From assembly GCA_902783795.1 (NCBI GenBank), contig CACZSO010000140.1, forward strand, positions 1 through 8,109: a DNA stretch of 8,109 bases. The letters are read 5' to 3'. Of the stretch, positions 6,718 to 8,109 are shown in pieces (within the stretch, counting starts at the first letter, position 1; each line of letters starts with the position of its first letter). The notes beneath the pieces are model-generated. The model searched no databases. It saw nothing but the letters and a program-made list of their open reading frames with translations, and was not told the origin of the DNA. The translations under genes were made by a program, and so were the position numbers. The stretch comes from an uncultured Eubacteriales bacterium. Lineage in GTDB: Bacteria > Bacillota > Clostridia > Lachnospirales > Lachnospiraceae.

Positions 6718-7014
6718 ATGACGAGCAAACAGAGAGCCTACCTGAAAGGGCTGGCCATGAATATCGACCCCATCATGAATGTGGGGAAAGAAAGCCTGAC
6801 CCCCGGTGTGACAGAGGCAGTTAAGGAAGCGCTGGAAGCCCGGGAACTGATCAAGATCGGGATCCTGAAAAATTGTGCAGATGATCCCAGGGAGATCGCA
6901 GAACTCCTGGCTGACCGTACTCATGCCGAAGTGGTGCAGGTCATCGGAAAAAAGATGATCTTTTATAAACCTGCAAAAAATAAAGAAGACAGGAAGATCA
7001 TACTCCCCAAATGA
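6718..7014 (+). CDS. yhbY: RNA-binding protein of the YhbY/YqeI (CRM domain) family
   Basis: YhbY is a single CRM-domain protein that binds pre-50S particles, and the usual neighbour of obgE. The 98-aa product covers the whole domain: MTSKQRAYLKGLA at the start, EALEARELIKIGILKNC at 37-53, EVVQVIGKKMIFYKPAKN at 71-88. The RNA-binding loop, usually GxxG (GKGG in Bacillus YqeI, GSNG in E. coli), reads GKES here (24-27), so the second glycine is replaced. The fold and flanking residues are otherwise normal. The gene follows obgE by 13 nt with its own Shine-Dalgarno. Its stop overlaps an ATG by ATGA (7011-7014), the first codon of a very short ORF that reaches yqeK. Confidence 0.93.
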   Translation: MTSKQRAYLKGLAMNIDPIMNVGKESLTPGVTEAVKEALEARELIKIGILKNCADDPREIAELLADRTHAEVVQVIGKKMIFYKPAKNKEDRKIILPK

Positions 7015-7067
7015 CGCAGAACGCGCAGAAACGGGGATTTCAGCCGCAGATAAGGGAATGCCTATGA
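7011..7067 (+). other. 18-codon ORF linking yhbY to yqeK by ATGA overlaps
   Basis: An ATG overlapping the yhbY stop opens a frame of 18 codons, MTQNAQKRGFQPQIRECL, that ends in TGA at 7065-7067 and so overlaps the yqeK ATG (7064), again as ATGA. It has no good Shine-Dalgarno of its own. It sits exactly where nadD is commonly found in Firmicutes. It may be a coupling peptide, the scar of a lost nadD, or chance; I see no recognisable NadD motif in it. A frame this short may arise by chance, so the call is weak. Confidence 0.25.
7052..7056 (+). promoter_or_regulatory. Shine-Dalgarno that fixes the yqeK start
   Basis: AAGGG is 7 nt before ATG 7064 but only 1 nt before the in-frame ATG at 7058, so 7064 is the better start. 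The site lies within the 18-codon ORF. Confidence 0.75.
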
Positions 7068-7663
7068 TTTATGCAGATGAATACCGTGACATCCGGAAAA
7101 CCTTGAAAAAAGAACTGGACCACGAGCGCTACCAGCACACCCTGGGAGTGGCGTGGACGGCCCAGTGTCTGGCCATGCGCTATGGAGAAGACCTGGGAAG
7201 AGCTTATGTGGCCGGACTGCTTCATGACTGCGCCAAAGCCATCCCCCGGGATGACAGACTCATGCTTTGTGAGGAATGGGAAATCCCGGTAAAGGACGTG
7301 GAAGAGAGGAACACCGGTCTTCTGCACGCGAAGATGGGGGCTTATCTTGCCAGGAAGAAATTCGGGATCAAAGACAGGGAGATCCTTTCTGCCATCGCCT
7401 GCCATACCGTGGGGAAAGAAGACATGACACTTCTTGAAAAGATCATTTTCACGGCAGATTATATAGAACCGGGCAGGGACAGGGCAGATAATCTGGAAGA
7501 AATCAGAAAAACTGCTTTTCTTGATCTGGATCTTGCGGTATTATTGATCTTAAGAGGAACGCTTGCCTATCTGGAGACTTCCGGGAATAATGAAATAGAC
7601 CCGGACACAGTGACGGTATACGAGTATTACAGAAAACTGATCGATGAAAGGGAAAAGGCATGA
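7064..7663 (+). CDS. yqeK: YqeK-type HD-domain diadenosine tetraphosphate hydrolase
   Basis: YqeK is a metal-dependent HD-domain enzyme that splits Ap4A symmetrically to two ADP in Gram-positive bacteria. The 199-aa product has the expected metal ligands: H25 (RYQHTLGV), H54-D55 (GLLHDCAK), H88 (LLHAKMGA), H114 (ACHTVG) and D132 (FTADYIEPGRD, the YqeK signature). The C-terminal RGTLAYLE and NPDTV-like DPDTVTVYEYYRKL are also typical. The start at 7064 rests on the AAGGG site at 7052-7056. In many Firmicutes nadD lies directly upstream; here only a 49-nt gap after yhbY exists. The stop overlaps the rsfS ATG by 4 nt (ATGA). Confidence 0.94.
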   Translation: MIYADEYRDIRKTLKKELDHERYQHTLGVAWTAQCLAMRYGEDLGRAYVAGLLHDCAKAIPRDDRLMLCEEWEIPVKDVEERNTGLLHAKMGAYLARKKFGIKDREILSAIACHTVGKEDMTLLEKIIFTADYIEPGRDRADNLEEIRKTAFLDLDLAVLLILRGTLAYLETSGNNEIDPDTVTVYEYYRKLIDEREKA

Positions 7664-8010
7664 ACGACGTAAAAGAACTGGTTAAACTGGCGTGCGGGGC
7701 ACTGGAAGAGAAAAAGGCCCAGGATATTACCGTCCTGGACATTTCACAGGTTTCTGTGATCGCAGACTATTTTATCATCGCTTCCGCGGATAATGAGCGC
7801 CAGGTCTCGGCTTTATGCGATGGTGTGGATGAGGTCCTGTATAAGGCCGGATTTGAACGCCGGTCCATGGAAGGATACCAGACAAAGACCTGGATCCTGA
7901 TGGACTACAATGATGTGATCATCCATATCTTCAACCGCGAAGACCGTCTTTTCTATGACCTGGAACGTATCTGGCGCGATGGAAAACGCGTGGATGTTTC
8001 TGAACTTTAA
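7660..8010 (+). CDS. rsfS: Ribosomal silencing factor RsfS
   Basis: RsfS (YbeB, Iojap family) binds L14 on the 50S subunit and blocks joining with 30S, which saves energy when nutrients are short. The 116-aa product has the family length and signatures: VLDISQVSVIADYFIIASADNERQV (25-49), GYQTKTWILMDYNDVIIHIF (72-91) and the C-terminal REDRLFYDLERIW. It starts within the yqeK stop (ATGA), with AAAGGG (7647-7652) 7 nt before the ATG, so the pair is coupled. A strong hairpin starts 15 nt after the stop and closes the operon. Confidence 0.97.
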   Translation: MNDVKELVKLACGALEEKKAQDITVLDISQVSVIADYFIIASADNERQVSALCDGVDEVLYKAGFERRSMEGYQTKTWILMDYNDVIIHIFNREDRLFYDLERIWRDGKRVDVSEL

Positions 8011-8025
8011 GATGGATCTTTTGAC

Positions 8026-8071
8026 ATAAAACAAGCCTCCCGGGAAACAGTATCCGGGAGGCTTGTTTTAT
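8026..8071. terminator. Strong, probably bidirectional terminator after rsfS
   Basis: Two perfect 18-nt arms, ATAAAACAAGCCTCCCGG (8026-8043) and its complement (8054-8071), enclose a 10-nt loop. The GC-rich core is flanked by an A tract on the left and a T tract on the right, so the RNA of either strand ends in U. This closes the rsfS operon and could serve a convergent gene to the right. The remaining 38 nt to the end of the window hold no feature I can name with confidence. Confidence 0.92.
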
Positions 8072-8109
8072 ATCTCTTTAAGATCAGATGATGGAAGGGC
8101 GGAATAAAG

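Noticed and set aside
8021..8026. TTGACA after rsfS as a -35 box
   Set aside because: No -10 hexamer occurs at a 16-18 nt spacing, and the site runs into the terminator hairpin.

Overview
The window looks like a chromosomal housekeeping segment from a low-to-mid-GC Firmicute, most likely class Clostridia and possibly Lachnospiraceae. The reasons are AGGAGG-type ribosome binding sites, a consensus sigma-A promoter before rplU, an L27 with the Firmicutes N-terminal extension next to its Prp protease, and the paired TIGR03960/TIGR03936 radical SAM genes beside rplU. The family-level placement is inference from gene order and protein style. All recognised genes read on the + strand, and I see no mobile element, CRISPR array, tRNA or rRNA.

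Layout. (1) Positions 1-1001 hold the 3' part of pnp (second RNase PH core, KH and S1 domains), followed by a GC-rich hairpin at 1025-1049. (2) Positions 1077-4313 hold an RsuA-type 16S rRNA pseudouridine synthase, a TIGR03960 radical SAM protein and its TIGR03936 partner; the last two overlap by 17 nt. (3) A TTGACA-17-TATAGT promoter and a probable L21 leader RNA precede rplU-prp-rpmA, which ends at a strong terminator (5368-5396). (4) obgE, yhbY, yqeK and rsfS follow, the last two tightly coupled, ending at an 18-bp perfect hairpin with A and U tracts on its two sides (8026-8071).

The genes share one theme, making and quality-controlling ribosomes. rRNA is modified by RsuA, L21 and L27 are made together with the protease that matures L27, ObgE and YhbY act on assembling subunits, RsfS silences the 50S subunit, and PNPase degrades RNA. 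YqeK hydrolyses the alarmone Ap4A.

Most of the window is conserved and known. The parts worth attention are the two usual neighbours that are missing: nadD between yhbY and yqeK, where an 18-codon ORF sits with ATGA overlaps at both ends, and RNase E/G before rplU, where a promoter and leader sit. Also notable are the uncharacterised radical SAM pair with a second cysteine cluster, alternative pairings in the rplU leader, and a terminator 18 nt before obgE that leaves no room for a new promoter.
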